NCBI GenBank assembly: GCA_013298525.1
Contig: JAAFHW010000024.1
Span: 1 to 33,425 of the forward strand
Length of the DNA: 33,425 nucleotides
Source of the DNA: Flavobacteriia bacterium
GTDB taxonomy: Bacteria > Bacteroidota > Bacteroidia > Flavobacteriales > Flavobacteriaceae
Direction of reading: 5' to 3'
The notes under the pieces were generated by a model, which had not been told where the DNA came from, made no database searches, and saw only the letters and a list, made by a program, of their open reading frames with translations. The position numbers and the translations under genes are program-made. Below are positions 23,798 to 33,182 of this stretch, one piece after another (positions within the stretch are counted from its first letter, which is position 1; every line of letters begins with the position of its first letter).

Positions 23798-24754
23798 ATG
23801 GCTTTTAAAAAGAAAATAAATAGCAAAGCTCAAGATGATAAAAACTCTGGTTTTGGAGCAAACGCATCGAGTTATGGTGGTCGTTTTGTGACGAAATCGG
23901 GTAATGCTAATGTAAGAAAAACAGGAATTGGTTTTTTTGAAGGAATCAGTTGGTACCACACGATGTTGACGATTCCGAGATGGAAGTTTTTCTTTATTAT
24001 TTTGTCCTTTTACTTTTTGGTGAATTGTGCTTTTGCTTCGATTTATGTGCTGATAGGAGTGGAGCATTTGAGAGGTATTAGTGCGGTTTCGGCTTTAGAT
24101 AAATTTGGTCAGGCATTTTTCTTTAGTATTCAAACGTATACGACAGTTGGTTATGGGCATATTAGTCCTAGTGGGTTTTTGGCGAGCTTTGTGGCTTCGG
24201 TTGAAGCGCTTTTTGGATTGTTGAATTTTGCAATTGCAACTGGTTTGTTTTATGGAAGATTTAGTCAACCCAGAGCGCACATTGTTTTTTCTGAAAATGC
24301 TATCATTGCGCCATATCAAGATATTACGGCTTTAATGTTAAGATTGGCACCATATAAAAATGCTAATTTAACTGAAGCTGAAGCCAAAGTAACGCTTGGT
24401 CTTCATGTTGAGGAAAATGGCAAAATGGTGAATAAGTTTTACCAATTGAAATTAGAATTAGAAAAGGTAAATGCGTTGACGTTAAGTTGGACTTTGGTGC
24501 ATCCAATAACTGAGGATAGTCCGTTGTATCAATTGACAGCTGATGATATTAAGAACACGATTGGTGAAGTTATAGTCTTTATCAAATTGTTTGATGATAT
24601 GTATAGTACAACGGTTGTAAAACGAACTTCTTACACGTTTGACGAAGTGGTTTATGGTGCTAAATATTTACCAATGTTTACTAGAAGTGAAGATGAAAAC
24701 AAAACAATTTTACATATTGATAAGCTCAATCTTTTTGAGAAAGTTAAAATATAA
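23798..24754 (+). CDS. Inward-rectifier potassium channel (KirBac type)
   Basis: An integral inner-membrane potassium channel. A polar N-terminus (1-45) and a slide-helix region (SWYHTMLTIPRWKFF) precede outer helix TM1 at about 63-87. The pore helix and selectivity filter TTVGYGH are at 115-121 and the inner helix is at about 127-152 (FVASVEALFGLLNFAIATGLFYGRFS). From about 158 to the end is the cytoplasmic immunoglobulin-like Kir domain (SQPRAHIVFSENAII, LTLSWTLVHPI, SPLYQLTADDI). The length of 318 matches KirBac proteins. A tetramer is expected. It is a single gene, divergent from the NYN gene, and ends in a terminator shared with the convergent DUF3857 gene. Gating ligand unknown. Confidence 0.93.
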   Translation: MAFKKKINSKAQDDKNSGFGANASSYGGRFVTKSGNANVRKTGIGFFEGISWYHTMLTIPRWKFFFIILSFYFLVNCAFASIYVLIGVEHLRGISAVSALDKFGQAFFFSIQTYTTVGYGHISPSGFLASFVASVEALFGLLNFAIATGLFYGRFSQPRAHIVFSENAIIAPYQDITALMLRLAPYKNANLTEAEAKVTLGLHVEENGKMVNKFYQLKLELEKVNALTLSWTLVHPITEDSPLYQLTADDIKNTIGEVIVFIKLFDDMYSTTVVKRTSYTFDEVVYGAKYLPMFTRSEDENKTILHIDKLNLFEKVKI

Positions 24755-24786
24755 AAAAATGCCGTTCTAGTTTGAACGGCATTTTT
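24755..24786. terminator. Bidirectional terminator between the channel and DUF3857 genes
   Basis: A perfect 13-base stem, 24755-24767 with 24774-24786 (AAAAATGCCGTTC / GAACGGCATTTTT), has a TAGTTT loop. It starts right after the channel stop and ends next to the stop of the convergent gene. Confidence 0.85.
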
Positions 24787-24787
24787 G

Positions 24788-26941
24788 TTAGTTTTTCTTT
24801 AATAAAACTTTTTCTTGTGTGAACTGATAAGCAGCATCTAAAAACTGAATCATTTTGTTCCAATTGCTGTTTGGTTCGTAGTAGTTTTTGTAATATTTAA
24901 CGGCTTTGATAGTAAGTTTGTTGCCGCTAACTGTTGCTGAGCTTACAAATCCGCCAGTTTCGTTTTCTACTTTTTTGTTTAGTTTGTCTAATCCGGCAAC
25001 GGTGTAACCTGCAGGAATGTCTAATGTAATTTCGTTTTCGAATGAACGTGGGTAAACCATGTAAACGTTGTTTTTACGTTCTTTTTCTTTTTTGTCAATT
25101 TCTACTTGAGACGTGATTAGTTTTCCAATTTCGATTAGGTAGTTTTCACCAGCTTTTTTGATAAGGTTGTTTTTAATTGCAAAATCCTCTTCATAAATTA
25201 ATGGAGATTTTTTTCCGAAACGACCTGTACTTTTGATGGTAAATTTGTGGTCGTCTATTTCAAAATCATATTCTTCGGCTGTAGCTTTTTTGAACGCTTC
25301 TTTTTGTTGTTCTTTCAATTTATTTACAACAGCGTCAATTTCTTTACCATATCGTTCTTTATCTTTTTTGTTTTTTACATATTCAATTACCGACTTCGTT
25401 CCGTATTTAGCATAGTCTTCAAAAGCATAATCAAAGTAGTAAAATTTGTCGCTTTGTTCATTTTCTTTCAAATGTCCGAAATAAGAAGATTCTTTTTTGA
25501 CTTTAAGTCCAGAAAAATCATCTGAGATACTTACCAATGAGTTAATTTTTGAAACGTTGTCTTGCATTGTACTCGCAGGTAAATTTACGTTTACAGCATC
25601 TACCACTTTCTTTCCTTTAGCAACTTGAAGCGCATAGGCTTTGCTGTTTTCTAAATTGTAATTGAATTGATCTGCACTAGTATATGGAGAGAAATATTCT
25701 AAATACATTGGTGTTTTAGTATTTACTCTCAATAATACATTTACATTTTTCTGAATCAATAAGTCATCTATTGAGCCATTGTATTTTGGTGTAGCTACTA
25801 TAATATCATAATCATAGTTGTTCTTTTTAAGGAATTCCATGAAGTAGTTTACAAACGATTCTTCGGTTCTAAAAAAGATAGGATTTGAATAAACACTTAA
25901 AGCATAGAATTTAGTTGCATCACTAATAATAAATGCTTCAATAAATTGCGTGAAGAACATATGTCTAGTGTAGTAATATACTTCTCTAATTTTTTCCTCA
26001 TCACTAGCAAAAGTTTTTCCTTTTAGGAAATCGTTTATTACACCTAAACTTCCGTCTGGGCGAAATTTCTCGTCGTAGTAATTAAAAATGTCTTCTTTAG
26101 AAACAGTTTTCTTTATAACTTTTTCAGAATTTGATAAAAAGGCATCAGCACGTTTTTCAAATTTTCCTGAACGTGCAAAAAACACTTGAAATTTATAACA
26201 AGGTAATTCAGCTAATGGTAAAAACCAACGCGGAAATTCATTTTTTTCAATGTCTTTAGCGTTTAATTCGTATTTTCTTTCACCACTATTTTTAGTTGGA
26301 ATTTCTTTTAATTCTGGTGCTCCATTGTAAGTGTTGAAATTTACAAAAAAGTCATTTTCTGTATCGAAAGCCAGTTTCATATCCATTGTAGGATATACAT
26401 CACCAAGTGGAGATTCTTCTGGTTCGAAACCAAATTCATAGATAGATTTGAAAGGCTCAACGCTATAATAATAAAAATCAATAATATCACCAATCTCAAG
26501 ATTTGCGATGGCTATTTTCTTTTCTTTGTCAACTTCTTTGGCATTTTTTTCAATATCAACATCAATTTCTTTTCCAGTAGATTTTACAATTTTGATACCT
26601 ACAACATTGGTTCCTCTTCCTAAAGAACGCATTCCTTTGTTAGAATAAAATTTGTCTTTATAAGAAAACTCAGAAAACTCAGTGACTGCAGCTTGGTCTT
26701 GTAATTTAATTCTTTTTCTAATGGCAGAAGTGTAGGTTACACTTGCTCCAAATTTATGGTAATTGTAATATTCATATTTATAAATAATTACAGCCGATTC
26801 ATTTTTCCATTTTTCAGGAATTGTTGTTGCAGTTTTGTATTTGTCTGATTTTCCCCAGAAAAATTCTTTGATTTCGGCTTTGTCTTGGGCAAAAGTTGCA
26901 CTACTTATTATTAGGAATAAGTAAAGAAATAGTTTTTTCAT
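24788..26941 (-). CDS. DUF3857-type exported protein with degenerate transglutaminase-like region
   Basis: A 717-residue exported protein. The signal peptide is MKKLFLYLFLIISSATFAQ. The N-terminal DUF3857-like part (about 45-270) is followed by a region aligned with the transglutaminase core of its neighbour (about 315-420). There the catalytic Cys, His and Asp are not conserved: the Cys position reads FFRTEESFVNYFMEFL (about 361), the His position QKNVNVLLRVN (about 402) and the Asp position PMYLEYFSPY (about 415). It is therefore probably not a protease or transglutaminase and may be a binding or scaffold partner. It lies 8 bases downstream of the intact paralogue, surely in one operon. Function unknown; periplasmic or surface location inferred. 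Confidence 0.82.
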   Translation of the reverse strand: MKKLFLYLFLIISSATFAQDKAEIKEFFWGKSDKYKTATTIPEKWKNESAVIIYKYEYYNYHKFGASVTYTSAIRKRIKLQDQAAVTEFSEFSYKDKFYSNKGMRSLGRGTNVVGIKIVKSTGKEIDVDIEKNAKEVDKEKKIAIANLEIGDIIDFYYYSVEPFKSIYEFGFEPEESPLGDVYPTMDMKLAFDTENDFFVNFNTYNGAPELKEIPTKNSGERKYELNAKDIEKNEFPRWFLPLAELPCYKFQVFFARSGKFEKRADAFLSNSEKVIKKTVSKEDIFNYYDEKFRPDGSLGVINDFLKGKTFASDEEKIREVYYYTRHMFFTQFIEAFIISDATKFYALSVYSNPIFFRTEESFVNYFMEFLKKNNYDYDIIVATPKYNGSIDDLLIQKNVNVLLRVNTKTPMYLEYFSPYTSADQFNYNLENSKAYALQVAKGKKVVDAVNVNLPASTMQDNVSKINSLVSISDDFSGLKVKKESSYFGHLKENEQSDKFYYFDYAFEDYAKYGTKSVIEYVKNKKDKERYGKEIDAVVNKLKEQQKEAFKKATAEEYDFEIDDHKFTIKSTGRFGKKSPLIYEEDFAIKNNLIKKAGENYLIEIGKLITSQVEIDKKEKERKNNVYMVYPRSFENEITLDIPAGYTVAGLDKLNKKVENETGGFVSSATVSGNKLTIKAVKYYKNYYEPNSNWNKMIQFLDAAYQFTQEKVLLKKN

Positions 26942-26949
26942 TAGTAATT

Positions 26950-28869
26950 TTATTGTTTTGTGAAAGTAATTTGTTGGTTATAATTGGCGATTAGATTTTT
27001 GATAAAATCATTCCATTTTGTCATTTCAGAAGCTTTTATTTCTCCGTTTTTAAAGATAAATGATTTTTTGTAAATGATTTCTTTGTCTGTTTTTTGAAAA
27101 GTAAGTGCAATATCAAAATTACCTTCTTTAACAACTAAATCTGTTGGAATTTTGGTTACAGAATAACCTGCTGGAATAGCTAATGAAACCGTTGATTCGT
27201 AATTTTTCTTGAAATCAAATTGATAATCGGTTTTTCTATCTTTTAATTCAAATCCTTTGAACTCATTCATGTATTCTAAATCGACATACATTTCGTTATC
27301 AAAACTTGAAACTTTATTAGCAACATTTACATTATAATCGATAGTAAGTTTGGCATCACGATTTTTTAAATCGGATGTTTTGATGTTCGTTACTAAAGTG
27401 TTTTTTTCGCTTTTTGATAAGTAGTTGTCAAGTGTTTCGCTCTTTTTATCATTTTTGAAAGTGCTGTAAATGTATAAGAATTGCGCACGGCTTTCTCCTA
27501 AGTAACTTTTAGAACAAGTTCCTTGAAGTTTTTCGTTTTCTATAGAAAGATTGGCTTTAAAAATTTCTTTATTGCTTTCGTGAGAAGCTGTTGGAACTTT
27601 ATCAATAATAAACTTGTCACCATCTTCAATCATTACTTCTTTGTTTTGAATACGTTCTGCATATTCACCAAAGGAATTAAATTTTTCTGTGCCATCTAAA
27701 AAATACTTTTTGCCTTTGTGAAATAGAGTACAAATCATGTGATTGTCAACTGCTAATGAAGGTGTTTTGTAATCATAAGCGATGTGTTTCGTACCAATCC
27801 AAGTAAGTCTAGCATCAAATCCTGCTAATTTTAGCATTTGTTTGATAAGATTAGCCATTCCTTTGCAATCCCCATAACGTTTTTCAAAAACATGATTAGA
27901 TTCATCTGGCTTGAAACCAGCAATTCCATCTTCAAAAGCGATGTATCTGATGTTATCTTGTACCCAATAATAAATGTTTTTTATTTTCTCTTCATCGGTT
28001 TTTGCTGATGCAGTAAGTTCTGTTACTTTGCTTTTTAAAACGGAAGTATCGTCTTTCATTAAATCTACCAACGACTTGTACCATTTGTATAAATCGGCTG
28101 TTGAACCAAATAGAGCAACATCTTTACCTTTTAGTTTGTATGATTTGGCAATAACTAACACATGTGGATACAAATAGCTTCTTCCTGGCGCATCTTCCTC
28201 TTTATATAATGCTGGAACATCATTAATTGTATAAGTATAAATTGTGTTGTTTTTAGAATCTTTAGTTTGAGATTTAGTGATTTTTGCCCCATCAAAATTA
28301 AATTCTTTTAATTCTGCATTTAACCATTCAGGAACTGTAACTACAATTTGTTTTTTTAAAACAGGGAATTCGTCATTGAAGTACAAAGAAGTAAAATACT
28401 TAACATCTTCATATTTCTTTTCAAGTTCATAGTTGTAAATGTATCCTTGTACCGGAAAATTTACCACCATGTGTTTTACACGTGCATCGTTGTAGAAAAG
28501 GTCATTGTCTTTGTAAAATTCATCTACAACATAACTTCCTACGCTTTTGTCATTTCGATATTTTAGATTGAAAGTTTCAATTTTAGATTCGCTATCATAA
28601 AATTCATATTTCTGAATAGCAGCTCTATGATTAATATTCATTAACTTCTCGTTGATAGAATGATTAACAATAACTTTTGATTCCGTTTTGTTCAAATCGA
28701 AGGTTACGTTTTCTGTACTTTCTAAGATAGCAACATCGTCTTTATCATAGGTAGTTCTAATTTTTTTAGCTAAAACAACATCTTCTGGAGTAGGATCGAT
28801 ATTTTTTTGAGCAACTACCATTGTTGGAATAATCAAAGATAGAAGTGCAAACCGAGTAGTGATTTTCAT
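26950..28869 (-). CDS. DUF3857 and transglutaminase-like domain protein
   Basis: A 639-residue exported protein, with signal peptide at about 1-20 (MKITTRFALLSLIIPTMVVA). The DUF3857 domain spans about 55-240. A transglutaminase-like (papain-fold) core spans about 285-400 with an apparently complete triad: Cys335 in RYGDCKGMANL, His377 in DNHMIC and Asp392 in YFLDGTE. The C-terminal third is a beta-rich DUF3858-like tail. In Bacteroidota these are common but uncharacterised; a periplasmic protease or amidase role is possible. It is the first gene of a two-gene operon with the degenerate paralogue. Confidence 0.9.
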   Translation of the reverse strand: MKITTRFALLSLIIPTMVVAQKNIDPTPEDVVLAKKIRTTYDKDDVAILESTENVTFDLNKTESKVIVNHSINEKLMNINHRAAIQKYEFYDSESKIETFNLKYRNDKSVGSYVVDEFYKDNDLFYNDARVKHMVVNFPVQGYIYNYELEKKYEDVKYFTSLYFNDEFPVLKKQIVVTVPEWLNAELKEFNFDGAKITKSQTKDSKNNTIYTYTINDVPALYKEEDAPGRSYLYPHVLVIAKSYKLKGKDVALFGSTADLYKWYKSLVDLMKDDTSVLKSKVTELTASAKTDEEKIKNIYYWVQDNIRYIAFEDGIAGFKPDESNHVFEKRYGDCKGMANLIKQMLKLAGFDARLTWIGTKHIAYDYKTPSLAVDNHMICTLFHKGKKYFLDGTEKFNSFGEYAERIQNKEVMIEDGDKFIIDKVPTASHESNKEIFKANLSIENEKLQGTCSKSYLGESRAQFLYIYSTFKNDKKSETLDNYLSKSEKNTLVTNIKTSDLKNRDAKLTIDYNVNVANKVSSFDNEMYVDLEYMNEFKGFELKDRKTDYQFDFKKNYESTVSLAIPAGYSVTKIPTDLVVKEGNFDIALTFQKTDKEIIYKKSFIFKNGEIKASEMTKWNDFIKNLIANYNQQITFTKQ

Positions 28870-28904
28870 TGATTTTCAATTTTTTCGAAATATACAAAAA
28901 AAAG

Positions 28905-28934
28905 CTTCTGTTATATTTTTATTTATAACAGAAG
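28905..28934 (-). terminator. Terminator of the FG-GAP/ASPIC gene
   Basis: An 11-base stem, 28905-28915 with 28924-28934 (CTTCTGTTATA / TATAACAGAAG), is followed on the minus strand by a T-rich tract. It separates the FG-GAP gene from the DUF3857 operon. Confidence 0.75.
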
Positions 28935-28961
28935 TTTTAGTGATTTAGTATGAAATAATAT

Positions 28962-31010
28962 CTATTCTTTTAAGAATTTTTGAGTGTATTCTTTTTCGTT
29001 GTTATCTTTTAAAATTAAGATATAAGAACCAGTTGAAAGAGAATCAACATTAATGCTGTCATTTACTATTGAACTTGATAATATTAGTTTACCATTTAAG
29101 TCATATACAGAAGCATTCTTCATTGTGATAGAATCATTTGATTTAATGTTTAATATATTTTTAGCAGGATTTGGATAAACACTAAATTCTGAGTTTGCAA
29201 ATGTTCCAACTGCTAAAGTAGATCCTTCAACCACATTAACTCTTGTGTTGATAGTTGGATTGTTAATTGTGTCAACTGTTCCAGATGGCCATCTGATTAT
29301 AATTTGTGTAATTGCAGTTGCAGCACCAATACCAAAATGAGCATTTAATGAACTCATGTATTTAAATCCGTCACCACTATGAATTTCTCTAATTTGTTTT
29401 CCAAATGCACCATAGATTTCAACTCTTGCTCCAATACCATAGCTATTACTAGCAATTCCTTGAAGTGATACTTTTACCCAATTGTTTGTATTTGGTACAG
29501 CGTAACGAATTGTGCTTCCGTTTAAGAAATCTAGAAAACCATCATCGTTTAAGTCTCCAATTCCTCCAACTGCTATTCCGCTGTAGTTAGAAGGAGCAAA
29601 AGTTCCGTTACCTAAATTGAACATGATTTTGTTTCCACCACCTAAAACGTCAACAAAACCGTCATTGTCAAAATCATGAGCTACGTGCTCAATGCTTGTA
29701 CTTGTATTGGTATCCCAACCAGATCCAGATGTTATATCAGTAAATGTTGCATCACCATTGTTTCTCATGTATTTATGATTTCCATCTGCTGTTGAACTTG
29801 CACCAACAACAATGTCTAAATCACCGTCATTATCATAATCAGCCCAAGCAGAAGACCATGTTTGAATTGGGTCATATAGATTTGCAGCTACAGATACGTC
29901 AGCAAATGTTCCGTTACCGTTATTTTTGTGTAATTCATTAAACTTTGCAGTTCCTGCACCACCACGACATTTTGCAATAAACAAATCTTGATCTCCATCA
30001 TTGTCATAATCAACAAAAATAGAACCATAATTTCCACCTTCTGGATGTATTCCCATAGTAGTTGCACCAGGAGTTATACCTGATTGATAAAATGTTAATA
30101 CACCTAGACCATTATTCATGAAATATACGTTTGGATCAACATCGTGACAAGAAAAAGCGTCTAGATTTCCATCATTATTTAAATCAACAAAGTTGGTTCT
30201 TTGACAAAAAACATATTGTGAAAATGTTTCGTTTGTATAAGCTGTACCAGTACTATTTGATTTCCAAAAAGTAACAGCACTTCCTCCACCTAAAATTAAA
30301 TCGTTATATCCGTCTTTGTTGTAGTCACCTGCAGCCAAACTCCATGATGGCATGTTGCTTGTTCCTGTAATTGGAAAATCTGTATTAGTAAATGTTCCAC
30401 CAGTTCCTTGATAATGAATTCTAAGGTTGTTGGCACTTACACCAGCAATGTCATCTTTTCTGTCACCATTCATGTCAACTACACATAAATTGTAAGTACT
30501 ATTAATAGTTGCTATATTTTGAGTAGTGTAAGTAATTCTTTGAGGAGTAGGAACAACTAATGGGTTTTCAATTAGTTGAAAAGTAAAACCATTAGAGGTC
30601 CATCTATTGTCAAATGCAATTGTATAAGTAGTTCCTGCAGTAACGTTAAAAATCGCAATAGAAGAATAACTTGCTCCAGAATCATCGTCACCTCCAGCAC
30701 ATGTTAAATTTCCACAAGTTCCAGTGTAGACATGTAATCTTGTGTCTACTCTTGGTGTGTTTTGTGTGATATCTGTTGTTATTGTTACTGTGTAATTTTG
30801 TGTTGGAGTATAAGAATACCATTCTCCTTTACCATTTGTACCTGCTACTACACCATTGCTAGCACAAATTGGAGAAGGAATATCTGTTCCATTTACAGCT
30901 GCTACTACATGTAAACCTGCAGTTATTGGTAATGCCGAAGCACAAGTGTCTTGAGCAAATGACCAACTTGAAAAAAGGCATAGGGTTAAAATAAAAGTAA
31001 TTTTTTTCAT
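28962..31010 (-). CDS. T9SS-secreted FG-GAP/VCBS repeat protein with ASPIC/UnbV domain
   Basis: A 682-residue secreted or surface protein. The signal peptide is MKKITFILTLCLFSSWSFA. An N-terminal beta-sandwich with four Cys (DTCASALPI, CGNLTCAGGDDDSG) covers about 20-150. From about 175 to 500 run repeated FG-GAP/VCBS motifs with calcium-site consensus (DMNGDRKDD, DYNKDGYND, DLNNDGNLD, DYDNDGDQD, DYDNDGDLD, DFDNDGFVD, DLNDDGFLD), forming a beta-propeller. An ASPIC/UnbV domain follows at about 515-595 (IGARVEIYGAFGKQIREI, ITQIIIRWPSG). The last 75 residues are a type A sorting domain (VYPNPAKNILNI, YTQKFLKE). It begins 32 bases after the cytochrome gene and is probably co-transcribed with it. 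The ligand is unknown. Confidence 0.92.
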   Translation of the reverse strand: MKKITFILTLCLFSSWSFAQDTCASALPITAGLHVVAAVNGTDIPSPICASNGVVAGTNGKGEWYSYTPTQNYTVTITTDITQNTPRVDTRLHVYTGTCGNLTCAGGDDDSGASYSSIAIFNVTAGTTYTIAFDNRWTSNGFTFQLIENPLVVPTPQRITYTTQNIATINSTYNLCVVDMNGDRKDDIAGVSANNLRIHYQGTGGTFTNTDFPITGTSNMPSWSLAAGDYNKDGYNDLILGGGSAVTFWKSNSTGTAYTNETFSQYVFCQRTNFVDLNNDGNLDAFSCHDVDPNVYFMNNGLGVLTFYQSGITPGATTMGIHPEGGNYGSIFVDYDNDGDQDLFIAKCRGGAGTAKFNELHKNNGNGTFADVSVAANLYDPIQTWSSAWADYDNDGDLDIVVGASSTADGNHKYMRNNGDATFTDITSGSGWDTNTSTSIEHVAHDFDNDGFVDVLGGGNKIMFNLGNGTFAPSNYSGIAVGGIGDLNDDGFLDFLNGSTIRYAVPNTNNWVKVSLQGIASNSYGIGARVEIYGAFGKQIREIHSGDGFKYMSSLNAHFGIGAATAITQIIIRWPSGTVDTINNPTINTRVNVVEGSTLAVGTFANSEFSVYPNPAKNILNIKSNDSITMKNASVYDLNGKLILSSSIVNDSINVDSLSTGSYILILKDNNEKEYTQKFLKE

Positions 31011-31042
31011 TTATTTAGAGTTTTAGTTTTGTTTAAAATTAA

Positions 31043-32143
31043 TTATGGACAAGGTGAAAGAGAGTTAATCCATTGTTCTATTAATGCAACTCCTTCAGTA
31101 TGTATTTCTGTTCTGCCAAGCAAGGGCATTCTGAAACTTTCATTATCTGTATTCAATCTATAATGCAACATTGAGCGATTGATGTTGTTTGGATTAACTA
31201 TTTTGCCTAATGCAGGTGGAAAATCTGCCATATCTTGTGTATCAACACATACTCCCATGTTAGCTAAATTTGTTGTTTCACTGAATGCAAAACGCATCGG
31301 TCTGTAATCACAATGGCTATTGGTTTGATGGCAGTGTGCACAATTTATATCTAAGTATGATCTAACTCTCAAGTCTAAAGATTTTGAAGTGTCATTATAA
31401 TTTACAGTTGATGTAATTGTTGATGGTAAGCTATTGTCTAAATAACCAACTTCAATCCATTTAGCTAATTGATTTTTTAATCCTGTTGTAAAAGTGAAAT
31501 TATTATTTAAGTTTTGAGGCTTAATTCCAATTGGAATTGGTAGTTCATTGGATTTATGACAAGTCATACATTGTTGATCGGAAGGTATTCTGTAGCTATC
31601 AACAACACGAGTAATGTTGTTTTCATCTTTCCATTCAACTGTTGTATTACTTCCAGCCATGTCTAGATATGCTTCGGTTTGTGCTGCATTCCAAACATAT
31701 TCTGCGAATATCCATCCAGTAGCTTTACGAATCATAATTCTAGTTTCAATGATTCTTGTAGAACCAACTGGAGTTACATTTTGAACATTATCGTAATAAA
31801 AATTTTTGATAAGTGCAGAACCAACAGGTAGATTTAAAACTTTTCCGTCACCTTCATAGACAGCTTTTGTTCCTTTTGGCATCCAAACAAATCTTTTTTT
31901 GTGAGCGTAATCCGTAAAAAGAGCAGAAGCAGGTTCGTAAATCAAAACATCTAATGCTGGTTTTTGATCTTTCATTGGACCATCAAAAAAATGATAATCC
32001 GATAATTTTGCATAAGGAACTTGAGTCAAGTCTACTCTAACTGGTGAAACTTCTATGTATTCTTCATCGTCAGATTTTGAACATGAGACGATTATTGTAG
32101 TTAATGCGGTAAATAATAATGCTAATGCGTAATATTTTTTCAT
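31043..32143 (-). CDS. Diheme c-type cytochrome lipoprotein, SO2930-like
   Basis: A 366-residue lipid-anchored electron-transfer protein. The lipoprotein signal ends TTIIVSC with Cys21. Two heme-attachment motifs are visible, CMTCH at 192-196 and CAHCH at 268-272; FRMP (Met339) could provide an axial ligand. The conserved middle (LFTDYAHKKRFVWMPKGT, LPVGSALIKNFYY, IIETRIMIRK, WIFAEYVWN) matches the SO2930/HNE_0200 diheme family, whose partner reactions are not established. The frame extends to an ATG at 32161, but the ATG at 32143 starts a proper lipoprotein signal, and a possible -7 box (TATTTTTG on the minus strand, 32163-32170) lies just upstream. It is the first gene of a unit with the FG-GAP/ASPIC protein, suggesting a joint surface role. 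Confidence 0.86.
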   Translation of the reverse strand: MKKYYALALLFTALTTIIVSCSKSDDEEYIEVSPVRVDLTQVPYAKLSDYHFFDGPMKDQKPALDVLIYEPASALFTDYAHKKRFVWMPKGTKAVYEGDGKVLNLPVGSALIKNFYYDNVQNVTPVGSTRIIETRIMIRKATGWIFAEYVWNAAQTEAYLDMAGSNTTVEWKDENNITRVVDSYRIPSDQQCMTCHKSNELPIPIGIKPQNLNNNFTFTTGLKNQLAKWIEVGYLDNSLPSTITSTVNYNDTSKSLDLRVRSYLDINCAHCHQTNSHCDYRPMRFAFSETTNLANMGVCVDTQDMADFPPALGKIVNPNNINRSMLHYRLNTDNESFRMPLLGRTEIHTEGVALIEQWINSLSPCP

Positions 32144-32252
32144 AGGTATAGTTTGTTGCAACCAAAAATATAAAAAATATTACAAATTCCTAATTTTTAT
32201 TTAGTTAACTTATAAAATTGTGGATAAAAAAATGAATTATTAAATAATAGTC

Positions 32253-32801
32253 TTAATTTAATTCAAGTTTTACATTGTAGTTTTTCAATGTCAACAATGC
32301 TTCTTCTGATTTATAATCAAAAATCTCTTCGTGTTCTTGTTTGTCTTTTCTAACTGCTATCATTTTAATACAATAATAAAAACGTCTTACTTCATCAAAA
32401 TTTGATAAAATCAGCTTTGGAACTTTTACATTATTTCCATTAATATCTTTTGCAACCATCGTAAAATAAGAAGAATTACAATGTTTTACTTTTCCGGTTT
32501 GAATATTTTCTGATTCCACACGAATTCCAACAATCATCGAACTATTTCCAACATAATTGACAGATGCTTTCATGGTGACAAGTTCGCCAACCTCGATTGG
32601 ATTTAAAAAATCAACTGTATCAACAGAAGCTGTTACACAATAATTTCCTGAATATTTACTAGCACAAGCAAAAGCAATTTGGTCTAGTAGAGATAAAATA
32701 TAACCACCATGAATTTTACCAGAGAAATTGGTATGAGACGGAAGCATCAATTCTGAAATTGTAATTTTTGAAGATTTTACAGTTTTAAATATATCCTCCA
32801 T
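32253..32801 (-). CDS. Acyl-CoA thioesterase, hotdog fold
   Basis: Hydrolyses acyl-CoA thioesters in the cytoplasm. The single hotdog domain (about 10-125) resembles the BACH/YciA group: TNFSGKIHGGYILSLLDQIAFACASKY contains the conserved Asn25, His31-Gly-Gly and Asp40, and VDFLNPIEVGELVTMKASVNYVGNSSM is the core strand region. The C-terminal helix-rich tail to 182 is longer than in YciA. Its ATG directly abuts the stop of the upstream gene (no bases between), so translation is coupled within the RmuC-containing operon. Chain-length preference cannot be read from the sequence. Confidence 0.88.
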   Translation of the reverse strand: MEDIFKTVKSSKITISELMLPSHTNFSGKIHGGYILSLLDQIAFACASKYSGNYCVTASVDTVDFLNPIEVGELVTMKASVNYVGNSSMIVGIRVESENIQTGKVKHCNSSYFTMVAKDINGNNVKVPKLILSNFDEVRRFYYCIKMIAVRKDKQEHEEIFDYKSEEALLTLKNYNVKLELN

Positions 32802-33170
32802 CTATTTAACTTTAAATGGTGAATCTTCTTTTACAACTTCTGAGATGTAATAATTAGTTTCACCCCACCAAGGAAAAGTTCTATATCGTTCTATATAGGT
32901 TACTTTTACATATTCGCCTTGCAAATTTTTCATTTGTTCAATTACTTTGTCTTCACTGTCCATAACAGAAAATTTGAATATTTGAGCGCCAGATATACCC
33001 TGACTTATTTCACCCTCCCAAGTTTTAAATACATAACCTTTTTTACTGAATTTTATTAATTCACCAGATCGAACACCTTCGCTATACGTGGCATAATAAA
33101 CAAATGAAAAATAAGCTGTAGCAAAAATTGCGAGTGATAATACTAAATAAATAATAATTTTACGTAACAT
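32802..33170 (-). CDS. Small membrane-anchored protein, unknown function
   Basis: A 122-residue protein with one N-terminal membrane helix (about 5-27, IIIYLVLSLAIFATAYFSFVYYA) and an outside domain of about 95 residues, rich in strands (GELIKFSKKGYVFKTWEGEI, YVKVTYIERYRTFPWWGETNYYISEV). The SEGVRSGELIKFSKKGYVFKTWEGE segment is well conserved among Bacteroidota proteins of this kind as far as I recall, but no activity is assigned. It lies between RmuC (12 bases upstream) and the thioesterase (0 bases downstream), so it is an operon member. No catalytic residues are seen. Confidence 0.75.
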   Translation of the reverse strand: MLRKIIIYLVLSLAIFATAYFSFVYYATYSEGVRSGELIKFSKKGYVFKTWEGEISQGISGAQIFKFSVMDSEDKVIEQMKNLQGEYVKVTYIERYRTFPWWGETNYYISEVVKEDSPFKVK

Positions 33171-33182
33171 AATTTTTTTGGT

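Noticed and set aside
25233..25525. Overlapping plus-strand frames with aromatic-rich translations
   Set aside because: Antisense to the DUF3857 gene; composition reflects reverse reading of Lys/Glu codons.
24788..26941. Possible frameshift as cause of the missing transglutaminase triad
   Set aside because: The frame is continuous over 717 codons with coherent protein sequence on both sides, so divergence and not a reading error is more likely.
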